This document shows, piece by piece, positions 8,471 through 21,414 of a stretch of 64,000 bases of DNA (positions within the stretch are counted from its first letter, which is position 1; each line of letters starts with the position of its first letter). Under the pieces are notes generated by a model that saw only the letters and a list, made by a program, of their open reading frames with translations, searched no databases and was not told the origin of the DNA. The position numbers were made by a program, and so were the translations under genes. Source of the DNA: Alicyclobacillaceae bacterium I2511 (GTDB lineage: Bacteria; Bacillota; Bacilli; Alicyclobacillales; Alicyclobacillaceae); assembly GCA_003584005.1 (NCBI GenBank), contig QXHL01000002.1:1-64000 (forward strand), written 5' to 3'.

Positions 8471-8826
8471 GTAACCGTCACCTCATTGGGGTCTGTCGTT
8501 GTATCAATTTGATACTGTCCACCCTCAGAATCAACGGGTACGGTGGATAATAGCTTTTTGTCCTTTAACTCTTGCAGTTGTTGAGTAGCCTCACCTGTTG
8601 GATAGTTATGATAAATCAACTTATACTCAATAAGTGCCTCTCGGATGGTGCGTTGATTTTGTTCACAGGCTGACTTTTGGGCTTGCTGTCCTGCGGATAA
8701 AAGATGAGGCATGACCACTGCTGTCATGACGGACATAATGAATACAGCAATAACCATTTCTAGTAGGGTAAATCCCTGGGCTCCCCGTACTCGGCAACTC
8801 CCACAATACTTTTTCTGGTTGCTCAT
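8440..8826 (-). CDS. comGC: ComGC major competence pseudopilin
   Basis: A 128-residue pilin with leader ending RGAQG and mature start FTLLEMVIAVFIM. Cleavage after Gly and N-methylation of Phe are expected from the prepilin peptidase ComC, which is not encoded in this window. Two Cys (SACEQN and VTCTVHG) flank the globular domain, matching the intramolecular disulfide of ComGC in B. subtilis. It is the main subunit of the pseudopilus that pulls DNA through the wall. comGD overlaps its 3' end. Confidence 0.9.
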   Translation of the reverse strand: MSNQKKYCGSCRVRGAQGFTLLEMVIAVFIMSVMTAVVMPHLLSAGQQAQKSACEQNQRTIREALIEYKLIYHNYPTGEATQQLQELKDKKLLSTVPVDSEGGQYQIDTTTDPNEVTVTCTVHGMLGQ

Positions 8827-8891
8827 TTATCTCTCTCCTTTGTCCGTTGGCCCTGTGATGTAAAGTGGCTAGACCTTTTCTGGAACACCTT

Positions 8892-9980
8892 CTATAAGGG
8901 ATTAGACACCCCCACCTGACCAACCAAGCTGTACATGGGAATAAACAGAGCCCCCATGGTTCCAGCTACAACCATCCCTAATAGAATGATGAGGGAAGGC
9001 TCCAACCAGCCTACCCAGCGCAAAGTTAAAACCTGGAGTCTTTGTTCAGCGTATTCAGCCACCTTCATCAGTGCAGAACCTAAGTCTCCTGTACCCTCCG
9101 CTTGACGTAGGAAGGCCAAAAGAATGGGGTCCCAAGGCCCAGTAAACGCTAGAGTTAACGTCGCACCCCCGAGAATACCTTGTCGTATTTTCCGGGCATT
9201 GAATTTCATCCATGTTTCACTACTTTCTCGCTCTAAAACTTCCAGAGACTGTACAATTGGCACCCCACCTAAAATTAGCATTCCAAGCAGTTGTGATAAA
9301 ACTCGTGTGCGTGCCATTCGCTTGAATTGCCACAGGGGAGTCGTTAACCGAGTGCAAATGTGGCAGTACCGACTATTTTGAGAATCCGTTTCCGCCACAA
9401 ATCGTACCAACAAACTACCCGTTGCTAGGCAAACGATTGCAACCCACGGACTTGCGTGAAGAGCCTGTAAAAACCAAAGTACAGACACTGGAACACTCAC
9501 CCCTAATTGACGATACAAAATTTCAAATTGAGGCAACACATGTGTACCAATGTATAGTAAGACTCCTACAAGAATCGTTAGCAACAAAACAGGATAACTA
9601 ACAGTGCGCAGAATCTGGTTATGCCACTGCTGTTGATTGTTCACCTGTTTAGCCCACAGACTCATGGCAGCAACCAGGTTTCCAGTTTGTTCGCCTGCCT
9701 CCATCATTATCCGTAACGGTCCTGGGGTGCTGTGACCCCAAACATTGCAAAGACAATCCCCTCTATCCACCGCTGCGGTCAGGGCAGCAATATAAGATTG
9801 TTGTCCACGGTGCATTGAAATCTGTCCGACCACATGAAGAGCCTCACGTAAAGAGATACCCGCTTGCGTCAATACAGAGAGATGATCCACTACTTCCGGG
9901 AATGTGTGCATAAATTGATAGTTCCAGTACATTTGGTGGATGAATTCTATAATGCCTTTTCGACTGTGCCACATCCTCAT
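8892..9980 (-). CDS. comGB: ComGB, inner-membrane platform of the competence pilus
   Basis: A type II secretion F-domain protein, about 362 residues from the ATG at 9980, which overlaps the comGA stop as ATGA. A longer frame reaches 10046, but that part lies within comGA. Two GspF-type cytoplasmic domains are present (VDHLSVLTQAGISLREAL and LSQLLGMLILGGVPI), with membrane spans near the middle (VLLLTILVGVLLYIG) and C-terminus (LIILLGMVVAGTMGA). It anchors pilin assembly to the ComGA ATPase. Confidence 0.9.
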   Translation of the reverse strand: MRMWHSRKGIIEFIHQMYWNYQFMHTFPEVVDHLSVLTQAGISLREALHVVGQISMHRGQQSYIAALTAAVDRGDCLCNVWGHSTPGPLRIMMEAGEQTGNLVAAMSLWAKQVNNQQQWHNQILRTVSYPVLLLTILVGVLLYIGTHVLPQFEILYRQLGVSVPVSVLWFLQALHASPWVAIVCLATGSLLVRFVAETDSQNSRYCHICTRLTTPLWQFKRMARTRVLSQLLGMLILGGVPIVQSLEVLERESSETWMKFNARKIRQGILGGATLTLAFTGPWDPILLAFLRQAEGTGDLGSALMKVAEYAEQRLQVLTLRWVGWLEPSLIILLGMVVAGTMGALFIPMYSLVGQVGVSNPL

Positions 9981-11008
9981 TGTGCTTTCAGGCTTAGTCG
10001 GGCAGGTTCTCCCGCAGCCAAAACAGCTGTCCGCACAGATACCCAATTGAGGTCAGAGCTAATCCACTCGGCCTGCTCGGGAGTTACAGTGTTCAAGCTA
10101 AACACACCCGTACGTTTCACTATTGCCATACCGTCTAAGGGTGGGCTATCCCGAAAAGTACGAGAAGTATACAATTTTTGCATCACCACAGCCTTTAATA
10201 CCTCGCCAATTGTGTTTCTGGGAATGCCCAGGTCTGCAAGTCTAATGGCAGTTCCAATGAAGTCGTTTGCATGTGTGGTTGTCAATACCAAATGTCCCGT
10301 CAATGCAGCTCTCACAGCAACCTGTGCAGTTTTTCCGTCTCGCACCTCACCTACCATGATAACGTCCGGGTCATGACGCAGACAGGCACGCAGTCCAGAT
10401 TCGAAACTAATACCTACTTTTTCACGAACCTGAACTTGGTGACACCCAGACAAGACCTGCTCTACAGGGTCTTCAATGCTGACCACTCGCTTACCCTGCC
10501 TGACTAATTCCAACATCAGTGCATACAATGTTGTCGTTTTCCCGGAACCCGTACTCCCCGCAACGGCCACTAATCCCGTGGATCTTTCTAGTAATGTACG
10601 AACCCCTACTATTTGATCTGGGCTCATTCCAAGGCTTTGCAAGCTGTTCTCCTCCTGGGTCTGTATCGGTAACAGCCTGAGCACTGCAGTTTCTCCTTGC
10701 ACTGTAGGCAACGTTGCCACGCGCACGTCGCACAGAAAACTCGCTGCATGCCAATGAAAAGCTCCATCCTGGGGAAGGCGCGATTCCGCAACATCCAGCC
10801 CTGCTAAAACCTTGATTCGTCGTAGTACACTTTGTCCATCAGGGACTTCCAGTGGAACATCTAACGGTACAATGCTGTTGCCCAATCGGCCCTGACTTTG
10901 CAGTTTACCTCCAACAGTAAACAGATGTACGTCGGAACACCCTAATGCAACAGCCTTTGTTAATAAGACCTGCAAAAAAGAAATTGCTGGAGATTCCACC
11001 ACACTCAT
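9977..11008 (-). CDS. comGA: ComGA, secretion ATPase driving the competence pilus
   Basis: A 343-residue GspE/PilB-type ATPase. Walker A is GSTGSGKTT at residues 151-159, followed by an Asp box (VVSIEDPVEQ), Walker B (DPDVIMVGEVRD) and a His box (LVLTTTHAND). The CXXC zinc element found in many GspE and PilB enzymes is absent, as in B. subtilis ComGA. It is the first gene of the comG unit. Upstream lies about 110 bases with no obvious SigA promoter; in B. subtilis the unit is activated by ComK. Confidence 0.93.
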   Translation of the reverse strand: MSVVESPAISFLQVLLTKAVALGCSDVHLFTVGGKLQSQGRLGNSIVPLDVPLEVPDGQSVLRRIKVLAGLDVAESRLPQDGAFHWHAASFLCDVRVATLPTVQGETAVLRLLPIQTQEENSLQSLGMSPDQIVGVRTLLERSTGLVAVAGSTGSGKTTTLYALMLELVRQGKRVVSIEDPVEQVLSGCHQVQVREKVGISFESGLRACLRHDPDVIMVGEVRDGKTAQVAVRAALTGHLVLTTTHANDFIGTAIRLADLGIPRNTIGEVLKAVVMQKLYTSRTFRDSPPLDGMAIVKRTGVFSLNTVTPEQAEWISSDLNWVSVRTAVLAAGEPARLSLKAQ

Positions 11009-11118
11009 TCTCCCCTCTTGTTACAAGAAAGAAATTCGTGGTGAACCGCCAGCAACCTGTTTTCTTTAGACAGTGGATGCAGTGTTTTGTAATATTTTAC
11101 AATAATAAGCGTTTTTCT

Positions 11119-13371
<2,253 letters not shown>

Positions 13372-13390
13372 TGTTTATTTCCTGCAAATA

Positions 13391-13421
13391 GTAAAGAACC
13401 CGGCTATGCCGGGTTCTTTAC
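13391..13421 (-). terminator. Terminator after rpmA
   Basis: A perfect inverted repeat, GTAAAGAACCCGGC-tat-GCCGGGTTCTTTAC, lies between rpmA and spo0B. The T-rich lower stem and downstream TATTT serve the minus strand, where it closes rplU-prp-rpmA. Confidence 0.8.
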
Positions 13422-13467
13422 TAAAACTTGCGTAGACCGTTCCGGTCACCGATATTTCAACAATTTT

Positions 13468-13773
13468 TTAAGACAAAACCTGTGCCACAACTGCATCCTT
13501 GGGATAAACGCTGACGCGCTTTCGTCCCTTCCCGTAGGTTTCAAACTTCACATGACCTTCCAAACGAGCAAACAGTGTATCATCCTTACCAATTCCGACA
13601 TTATTCCCGGGGTGAAATTTTGTCCCTCTTTGCCTCACCAAAATAGAACCTGCTGTGACTTGTTGACCGTCAAAACGTTTTACCCCAAGACGCTTCGATT
13701 CACTGTCCCGACCATTTCGAGTACTAGAAACGCCTTTTTTATGCGCAAACCGTTGCAAATTAAAACGAATCAT
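13468..13773 (-). CDS. rpmA: Ribosomal protein L27 with cleavable N-terminal extension
   Basis: A 101-residue L27. Its N-terminus, MIRFNLQRF followed by AHKKG, has the Bacillota-type extension that must be removed between Phe9 and Ala10 so that the mature N-terminus reaches the peptidyl transferase centre. The processing protease Prp is encoded directly upstream, 14 bases away. The core signatures [21 protein letters not shown] and GKDDTLFA are intact. Transcription ends at the hairpin at 13391-13421. Confidence 0.97.
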   Translation of the reverse strand: MIRFNLQRFAHKKGVSSTRNGRDSESKRLGVKRFDGQQVTAGSILVRQRGTKFHPGNNVGIGKDDTLFARLEGHVKFETYGKGRKRVSVYPKDAVVAQVLS

Positions 13774-13787
13774 GAAAAACCGCTCCC

Positions 13788-14111
13788 TTATTGGCGATGA
13801 TAGGTCACCTGTGCATACTTCGGATATTCATGGGTGGTTTGTTCAATTCCAAACACCATACTTTGTAACAACAGTTGCAACTGCGCATGTTCTGCAAAAG
13901 TATGTGGAACTCGGCAATCTAAAGTTTCGTAGTCATCTTTCACTTTTAGCCTAATATCCAACAACTTTTCTGCACTATTAATTGCATTGATGACCAATGC
14001 ACTGACAGCAGAACATACAATATCAGAACCTGCCTCACTATAATCTGCGTGCCCACTTACCACAAATCTTATGACTGAACTATTTCGCTGATAAACTCGT
14101 AAATGAATCAT
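13788..14111 (-). CDS. prp: Ribosomal-processing cysteine protease Prp
   Basis: A 107-residue protein of the YsxB/DUF464 family. The catalytic pair is His21 in [14 protein letters not shown] and Cys33 in IVCSAVSAL. Prp cleaves the N-terminal extension of L27, encoded by the next gene, before or during 50S assembly. It lies between rplU and rpmA with gaps of 9 and 14 bases, the standard arrangement in Bacilli. Confidence 0.95.
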   Translation of the reverse strand: MIHLRVYQRNSSVIRFVVSGHADYSEAGSDIVCSAVSALVINAINSAEKLLDIRLKVKDDYETLDCRVPHTFAEHAQLQLLLQSMVFGIEQTTHEYPKYAQVTYHRQ

Positions 14112-14120
14112 TGGGTTAAA

Positions 14121-14432
14121 CTATTCTTGAATAGACTCAATTTGTAACTTTGTAAAGGGCTGACGATGGCCCTGTTTCTTATGATAATTTTTCTTCGATT
14201 TGTATTTAAAAACCACAATTTTCCGTGCCTTTCCGTGTTCCACTACCTTAGCCTTTACAGAAGCCCCCGCTACAAAAGGAGTCCCCACTTTAGTTCCCGT
14301 TTCGTCCGAAATCAATACCACTTCTGTTAACAAGACCGTTTCGCCGGGTTGTTCAAAAAGTTTTTCTACCGCAATTTGGTCTCCCGGAGCCACTTTAAAT
14401 TGCTTTCCGCCTGTTTTCACAATTGCGTACAC
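14121..14432 (-). CDS. rplU: Ribosomal protein L21
   Basis: A 103-residue L21, starting [14 protein letters not shown] and ending with the conserved [17 protein letters not shown] segment that contacts 23S rRNA. First gene of rplU-prp-rpmA. The start (GTG at 14432) follows AAAGGAGAT. A SigA promoter and a structured leader of about 110 bases lie upstream, which suggests autoregulation of the kind seen with L21 leaders. Confidence 0.97.
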   Translation of the reverse strand: MYAIVKTGGKQFKVAPGDQIAVEKLFEQPGETVLLTEVVLISDETGTKVGTPFVAGASVKAKVVEHGKARKIVVFKYKSKKNYHKKQGHRQPFTKLQIESIQE

Positions 14433-14541
14433 GTTTGAATCTCCTTTGTGTTAGACTCGCTGAGATGGCACCCGATGGTTTTCGGCTGAAAAAGCCGCCA
14501 TCCTTCAAGCGGTTACTGAGGCATTCGTTTATGAATGAACC
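14433..14541 (-). ncRNA. Probable L21 leader RNA
   Basis: The untranslated leader of rplU holds a compact stem, GATGG-CGGC-ttttt-GCCG-aaaaCCATC, followed by GGGTGCCATC. The position, size and this stem resemble the L21 leader family of Bacillota, thought to regulate rplU and rpmA. I judged this by eye; a covariance-model search would decide. Confidence 0.5.
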
Positions 14542-14547
14542 CTTACA

Positions 14548-14578
14548 ATTTTATCACACTCATTCACGTTTCGTCCAA
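14548..14578 (-). promoter_or_regulatory. SigA promoter of rplU-prp-rpmA
   Basis: TTGGAC (14573-14578) and TAAAAT (14548-14553), 19 bases apart, with TG one base before the -10 (extended -10). It lies over the last codons of spoIVFB. Confidence 0.6.
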
Positions 14579-15465
14579 TGTTCTAGAGAATCTAACCAAT
14601 TCCCGTGAAAAACAGCTTCTAATAGTTCATTTTCTTCAATAACAGCGATAATACCGCCGTCTTGATTCCGGACGTAAACCAAATGATAGCGATCCGGTGC
14701 AAACTGACGAACTACATCCCTCACGGTAGAATTCACTGGTGCAGCAATCGATCGCACAGGCTCTGGGTGCCCCTTGGTTCGACGTTTAGCGTCCAAAAAG
14801 CGAACCGTATCTGCAGCAACTTCCCGTCTACCTACCCACGCACTCAGGAATAAAAACACACCTAAAATGAGCGTTCCAAGATGGGGATATCCAGCCCACA
14901 ATGAAACCGCCCCAGTAATTAACAATCCGGTGGCAATCCATAAAGACACCCTATAAGCCTCCCGAGTTGCGGTTTCATATCCTGTCTTTCGAGTCTGGGC
15001 TGCCCTTAAAATACGTCCACCATCAAGCGGTAATCCGGGCAACATGTTGAATAACACAATCCACGAATTCAACTCCACGACTCTTCCAAACCAGAAGTCG
15101 GACAACCCCCCTGCCCAGTGCAACCCCAGAGCCATACATGCTAGAATCAGATTTACTAGGGGACCTGCAACCGCAATGAAAGCCTCTTGGGTTGGTTGAA
15201 AACCAATATTCCCGTACGCCAAACGCGCAGCCCCGCCAAACGGGTACAAAGTCACAGACTCAATATCGTACCCCACATATTTTGCAGCAATCACATGGCC
15301 AAGCTCATGTAAGATAACAAATGTAAACAGCAAAAGTGCCTCTAGCCACAATCCAACGACCACTGCGACCAACATCAGTAAAAAAAAGAGGGGATGCAAA
15401 CGAATTTTTAACGTACGCAGCTGCCGAAATGCGTACAAAAATGATTTCACAATCGCATCTCCCAT
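14560..15465 (-). CDS. spoIVFB: SpoIVFB-like intramembrane metalloprotease
   Basis: A 301-residue M50 site-2 protease. The zinc site is HELGH (His53, Glu54, His57) in the second membrane span, with the third ligand Asp148 in LPGLPLDGG. About six membrane segments cover residues 25-210, followed by a CBS-like cytoplasmic domain at about 225-290. In B. subtilis SpoIVFB releases SigK from pro-SigK in the mother cell and is held inactive by SpoIVFA and BofA. It overlaps spoIVFA at one base, so both are translated together. Confidence 0.93.
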   Translation of the reverse strand: MGDAIVKSFLYAFRQLRTLKIRLHPLFFLLMLVAVVVGLWLEALLLFTFVILHELGHVIAAKYVGYDIESVTLYPFGGAARLAYGNIGFQPTQEAFIAVAGPLVNLILACMALGLHWAGGLSDFWFGRVVELNSWIVLFNMLPGLPLDGGRILRAAQTRKTGYETATREAYRVSLWIATGLLITGAVSLWAGYPHLGTLILGVFLFLSAWVGRREVAADTVRFLDAKRRTKGHPEPVRSIAAPVNSTVRDVVRQFAPDRYHLVYVRNQDGGIIAVIEENELLEAVFHGNWLDSLEHWTKRE

Positions 15466-16109
15466 CAGGGGACGGCTTTATATCCGGAAGAAAGCAGTGG
15501 CAAAAGCTGTGGATGTGCACTGGTAAGTTTCCGCAACACTGGCACCAGTCGATTTGACAGATCCTGACTCATAGCTGAGTGGTATACAAGCTGCATCTGC
15601 TGTGCGACAGACGTGTGGTCCAGGTGAGCATACCACCCCCCCACCACTAAGACGATGGCTACAAGTAATTGTAATGTCCAGGTGGACTCGTTTTCTTTAG
15701 TAGTGATCCCCTTGGGGGTTGAGGTCCAATGGGATGATGATCTGCCCTTATTGATTCCCCGATGTGCAAAGGAACCCCGCCAAGACGGGCTATCCACCTG
15801 TTTCAAAGTACCGTCTTCATCCGTCCATCCGTAAGGGGACAGGGATTCACCCAGCCATGCAGGAGATGAACCAAATTCCGGAGTGTGCGGGGTTTGATTG
15901 AGGGTGCCGATCTCTTTTTTTTCCAGTTTCTTTTCAATTGAATTGAGCCCGAGCGGGTCGTTTAGTGATAAAGCGAGCCAAGGGTTACTCCAATCCACGG
16001 ATGTGTCAGAAACAATTGAATGTGGACCCGTTTGATGAATTCTCAGCGTGTCCACATCATCTACCTGTTTACGCATCCGTTGCCAACCACGAAGGACCCG
16101 GTTTGCCAT
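15465..16109 (-). CDS. spoIVFA: SpoIVFA-like protein, short form without the LytM-like domain
   Basis: A 214-residue protein with a long, polar, poorly conserved N-terminal part, one membrane span at about residues 144-163 (WTLQLLVAIVLVVGGWYA) and only about 50 residues outside. B. subtilis SpoIVFA continues into a degenerate M23/LytM domain, whose cleavage by SpoIVB starts pro-SigK processing. Here the stop overlaps the spoIVFB start, so no room remains for that domain. Assignment rests on position and topology. The ATG at 16109 follows GGGGAGG. A weak SigE-like CATACTT lies upstream. Confidence 0.65.
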   Translation of the reverse strand: MANRVLRGWQRMRKQVDDVDTLRIHQTGPHSIVSDTSVDWSNPWLALSLNDPLGLNSIEKKLEKKEIGTLNQTPHTPEFGSSPAWLGESLSPYGWTDEDGTLKQVDSPSWRGSFAHRGINKGRSSSHWTSTPKGITTKENESTWTLQLLVAIVLVVGGWYAHLDHTSVAQQMQLVYHSAMSQDLSNRLVPVLRKLTSAHPQLLPLLSSGYKAVP

Positions 16110-16240
16110 ATCTCATTCCTCCCCGTCCTTACAATACTCTATGACAGTTCGAGGACAAGTATGACCGGATCCCACCGTTAAGAAGGACCAGAGCCTGAGC
16201 AAAGTTCAACAGATTCCACAATGACCCGAACATAGCGCGT

Positions 16241-17038
16241 CTAGGCTTTTCCACCCATCCTCCGTTTAACCCGAGACCAAAACCCCATTGGCTCTTCCAA
16301 CAACATTAAAGCAACTGAATCGCCCAAAATTCTCCGGGCCACATTGCGGTAAGCCTGAGCCACTCTGGAGTCTGCATTCAAAGCCACGGGTTCCCCCCTC
16401 ACATTACTACGGATGACCGACTCGTCGTCTGGAATCACACCTAACAAGTCTACACCGAGTATTTGTACAATTTCATCAATATCTAACATATCCCCCTGGC
16501 GAACCATCTGTACACGGATACGATTAATGACAAGTTTAGGGGATTTCAAGTTCTCACCTTCCAGTAAACCAATCACTCGGTCTGCATCCCGAACAGCTGC
16601 CGTCTCTGGCGTCGTAACCACGATAGCCTGGTCTGCCCCAGCAATGGCTACATGAAATCCATGCTCAATCCCCGCAGGACAGTCAATGAGAACAAAGTCA
16701 TAACTTTGTTTGAGTTCTTCCACTAAGACCTTCATTCGCTCAGTACTCAAAGAACTTTTATCTTTGGTCTGTGAAGCTGGTAGAAAGAACAGGTGGTCAG
16801 ACCGCTTGTCACGAATCAAAGCCTGTTCCAACCGACAAGAGCCATTGGCCACATCTACAATATCAAAAATAATCCTGTTTTCCAGTCCTAATATAACGTC
16901 CAGATTTCGCAATCCAATATCCGCATCTAACAAACATACATTTTTGCCCAGCAAAGCAAGGCTTGTCCCAATGTTAGCCGTTGAGGTTGTCTTGCCAACC
17001 CCCCCTTTACCAGATGTAATGACAATGGCAGTACCCAC
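16241..17038 (-). CDS. minD: Septum-site determining ATPase MinD
   Basis: A 265-residue ParA/MinD ATPase from GTG at 17038, preceded by AAAGGGGG; a longer frame to 17068 is less likely. The deviant Walker A is SGKGGVGKTT, with LLDADIGLRNLD and LIDCPAGIE (Walker B). The C-terminal amphipathic membrane-targeting helix is FWSRVKRRMGG. MinD binds membrane at cell poles and recruits MinC to block FtsZ there. It follows minC and precedes spoIVFA as in B. subtilis. Confidence 0.96.
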   Translation of the reverse strand: MGTAIVITSGKGGVGKTTSTANIGTSLALLGKNVCLLDADIGLRNLDVILGLENRIIFDIVDVANGSCRLEQALIRDKRSDHLFFLPASQTKDKSSLSTERMKVLVEELKQSYDFVLIDCPAGIEHGFHVAIAGADQAIVVTTPETAAVRDADRVIGLLEGENLKSPKLVINRIRVQMVRQGDMLDIDEIVQILGVDLLGVIPDDESVIRSNVRGEPVALNADSRVAQAYRNVARRILGDSVALMLLEEPMGFWSRVKRRMGGKA

Positions 17039-17117
17039 ACTGGCGCCCCCTTTATCCCCTACATTCATCAGTGAATGTGTTGTCCAAAAAAATCAATCAA
17101 CGCACCCAACGCTTTAC

Positions 17118-17825
17118 TCATGTATGGTACGTGGCTGCAATCGCAGTCCGATACTGCAACTTGTCCACCGCCATGCCCTCTTCAGACAAGTACGCAAACT
17201 CCATGGTGGTATGCAGGGGTCGACCATCCACTTCGGGTGCACGAGAAACAATATCTGCAATTCGTAATTGCATCGGTTCAAATTCTGCGGCTGCAATCAC
17301 AGCGTTCCGGTTGCCACGAACTCCAGCATGTGTGATGCCCCGCAAACGTCCAAAAACATAAATATCTCCACTGGCAACAACCTCTCCACCAGGGTTGACA
17401 TCTCCAATAACTACAACATCGCCCTGAAATACCAATCTTTGACCAGCTCGAACCGTACCCTTGAAAATAGTTTGGAAATTTCCGTCTGAGCCCATCTTCC
17501 GATGATTGGCCAAAATTCCTTCATGAGCCCGCGTGTCATATCCCCATTCTCGTAATACGAAATTTTTTTTATTTAAAAACACCGATAAAATCCGTTGAAT
17601 CTCTTTTTGAACCAAGGATCTTTCCCCATAGTCCACAAACACGTTCACAGTAGCCCCGTCGAAAAGTCCCGCTGTAGCACCTCCCAACAAATCCTCCAAA
17701 TGTTCAATGAGGAATTGGAAATTACAGTGGTCATCCAAAATAAACAACAGACCTTCCTTCACACCCTTCACCAAAATGGGGGGATGTGGTAAAGGTCTGA
17801 TTTCGCTTCCGACGGTCACGGACAC
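17118..17825 (-). CDS. minC: Septum-site determining protein MinC
   Basis: A 235-residue protein from GTG at 17825, six bases after AGGAGGG; the frame extends to 17903 without a good site. The N-terminal domain (VKEGLLFILDDHCNF) inhibits FtsZ polymerisation. The C-terminal beta-helix has GTVRAGQRLVFQGDVVVIGD and GGEVVASGDIYVFGRLRG, the hallmark that binds MinD. It lies between mreD and minD. Confidence 0.95.
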   Translation of the reverse strand: MSVTVGSEIRPLPHPPILVKGVKEGLLFILDDHCNFQFLIEHLEDLLGGATAGLFDGATVNVFVDYGERSLVQKEIQRILSVFLNKKNFVLREWGYDTRAHEGILANHRKMGSDGNFQTIFKGTVRAGQRLVFQGDVVVIGDVNPGGEVVASGDIYVFGRLRGITHAGVRGNRNAVIAAAEFEPMQLRIADIVSRAPEVDGRPLHTTMEFAYLSEEGMAVDKLQYRTAIAATYHT

Positions 17826-17920
17826 ATTAGTTCCCTCCTGCATTAACCAACACATCAATCCTCTATTCGCCGCTTCTCTAGAAAATTCCTGCCTATGTTC
17901 CACACACGCACAGTACTTAA

Positions 17921-18436
17921 TTAAGAGTCACTACCGGCCTCTCCGTATCGTTGTTTCGGTTTATTCGACAACCAACGCACCAGACCCGAATAGAGCAACA
18001 ATAAACACACCCCGTTCACTATCATCCCAGCAATCGTATGTGTCATCACAGACTGCAGGGTTAGTGAAGACACAGCAAGTAAGCGAGTCATCCCATATGT
18101 CATCCAATCAAAGATGAACGTGCAACTGACTAACACAAGGAAGGTAACCGCAATATTGCGGTGCAAAAACTGCTGTAAGAGTACTGCTGCAAAGTAACCG
18201 ATAAAACCATAGGCAAAGGCATCCATGCCAATAAATGAGTTGTAATTCACGTCCACAATTGCCCCAATCACAACTCCTAGGATTAGGCTTACTCGTGGTC
18301 CACGGAGCAATGAGACCATCACTAAGACAACCAACACCAAGTCAGGACGGGGCCAGTGACCAGGAACCGCGGCAAATACCGCCACTTGGACAAGCAATGC
18401 CGTCCATAGAAAGATAAAAGCCAAAAGGTTTTTCAT
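17921..18436 (-). CDS. mreD: Rod shape-determining membrane protein MreD
   Basis: A 171-residue protein with five or six membrane spans, including the family pattern RPDLVLVVLVMVSLLRG near residue 30 and GAIVDVNYNSFIGMDAFAY. MreD is part of the elongasome that links MreB filaments to cell-wall synthesis. The ATG at 18436 overlaps the mreC stop by four bases. Confidence 0.93.
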   Translation of the reverse strand: MKNLLAFIFLWTALLVQVAVFAAVPGHWPRPDLVLVVLVMVSLLRGPRVSLILGVVIGAIVDVNYNSFIGMDAFAYGFIGYFAAVLLQQFLHRNIAVTFLVLVSCTFIFDWMTYGMTRLLAVSSLTLQSVMTHTIAGMIVNGVCLLLLYSGLVRWLSNKPKQRYGEAGSDS

Positions 18437-19320
18437 TGGCCTTTACCTTTCGTATTGACCCCCTGCACCACAAACACATCCTGCAAGTACTCCAAGTTGG
18501 CCGCAGGTCGAACTACTGCTGACTGTGTCAATCCCTGCTGACCCTGTGTCACATTCACTACGGTACCAATCACAATTCCCTGAGGAAACACCTGACTCAG
18601 TTTAGAGGTAACCACTGTATCCCCCGGCGTAATTTGAGCAATAGGGGACAGAAAGGACATTTCTAACTCGTTTGTCCCCACCCCAGCTCCAGAACTTGAA
18701 GCACCTTGCACAATTCCAAAAGGTTGACTTGTCGGACTGTGTTGCACCATTGCAGCAACACCATCACCCAATAATGTATCAGTAATCAGCAACACCTTTG
18801 AACTGTTCGTGGCCACAGTTTCGATGCGCCCCACCAAACTGCCATCTGGAGCCACAACGGCCATATTACTCCTCACACCTTGAGCAGTCCCAATGTCAAT
18901 TGTAATCAAGCTGCTCCATGTTGCCGGGTCTCTACCGACTACACTGGCAGGCAACAGTTGCCACTGATTAGCACTGGATTGTTTAAAGTGAAGCATCATC
19001 CGTAAAGTTTGGTTAGCCGCAGTTTCATCCTGCAGTTTTGCTTGCAAGGAATGATAATTCTGCATTTCAGCCTGCAGCTGACCGTTTTCCACGTACAATT
19101 CATGGAGATTATTTAGCCCTGCAACAAAGGCTGAAATTTGGGCTACCGGGCGATAAATCCACCCTGTCATCGTATTTTGTACATCCATCAAGACTCGGAC
19201 CGGCCAGCTGGCCTCTCGTTCCCTGGTACGCATGGTCAAACCTGCAATAACCATGAGTAGAATCACGGACGCGAGGAGCACGAACAACCTCCGGTTTGTG
19301 ATCAGGCGGGACACCCGCAT
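18433..19320 (-). CDS. mreC: Rod shape-determining protein MreC
   Basis: A 295-residue bitopic protein from ATG at 19320, which follows GGAAGGGAAGAGGG; the frame reaches 19383 without a site. One membrane span at about residues 13-31 (LFVLLASVILLMVIAGL), a coiled coil at about 65-100, and an external beta-barrel domain with VVGRDPATWSSLITIDIGTA and GDTVVTSKLSQVFPQGI. MreC dimers couple MreB to the transpeptidases. Central gene of mreBCD. Confidence 0.95.
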   Translation of the reverse strand: MRVSRLITNRRLFVLLASVILLMVIAGLTMRTREREASWPVRVLMDVQNTMTGWIYRPVAQISAFVAGLNNLHELYVENGQLQAEMQNYHSLQAKLQDETAANQTLRMMLHFKQSSANQWQLLPASVVGRDPATWSSLITIDIGTAQGVRSNMAVVAPDGSLVGRIETVATNSSKVLLITDTLLGDGVAAMVQHSPTSQPFGIVQGASSSGAGVGTNELEMSFLSPIAQITPGDTVVTSKLSQVFPQGIVIGTVVNVTQGQQGLTQSAVVRPAANLEYLQDVFVVQGVNTKGKGQ

Positions 19321-19431
19321 CCCTCTTCCCTTCCTAACTACGTCTCGACCCACATGTGCATTCTTAAAAATCCAGGGTTGCAAAACCTACCCTGTTCTAA
19401 GGGCTCTCTTGAACACGGTCGAAATGTTTTT

Positions 19432-21200
<1,769 letters not shown>

Positions 21201-21414
21201 GCCTGTGACACCTCCCCCCAGATCTCATCTCGAGCCTAGGGCAGAACAAGTATAGGAGCAAACGCAAAAGGAACAAAACTATACCAAACAATTTGCCAGG
21301 CGTAATTCTCGTCCAACTAGGGGCTACCCTGTATCATTTGTAATGGCGTAGTACGTACTGACCACTTTATACACTTTCGACAGGGTCCGACGGAGTCCTG
21401 CTTTTAATCCCATG

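Noticed and set aside
15440-15480. Possible frameshift truncating spoIVFA
   Set aside because: The stop is fused with the spoIVFB start and no LytM-like coding sequence is seen in any frame.
21201-21414. Search for maf or an RNA gene between radC and the spoIIB-like gene
   Set aside because: No frame, tRNA-like fold or strong hairpin was seen; it probably holds only the radC promoter.
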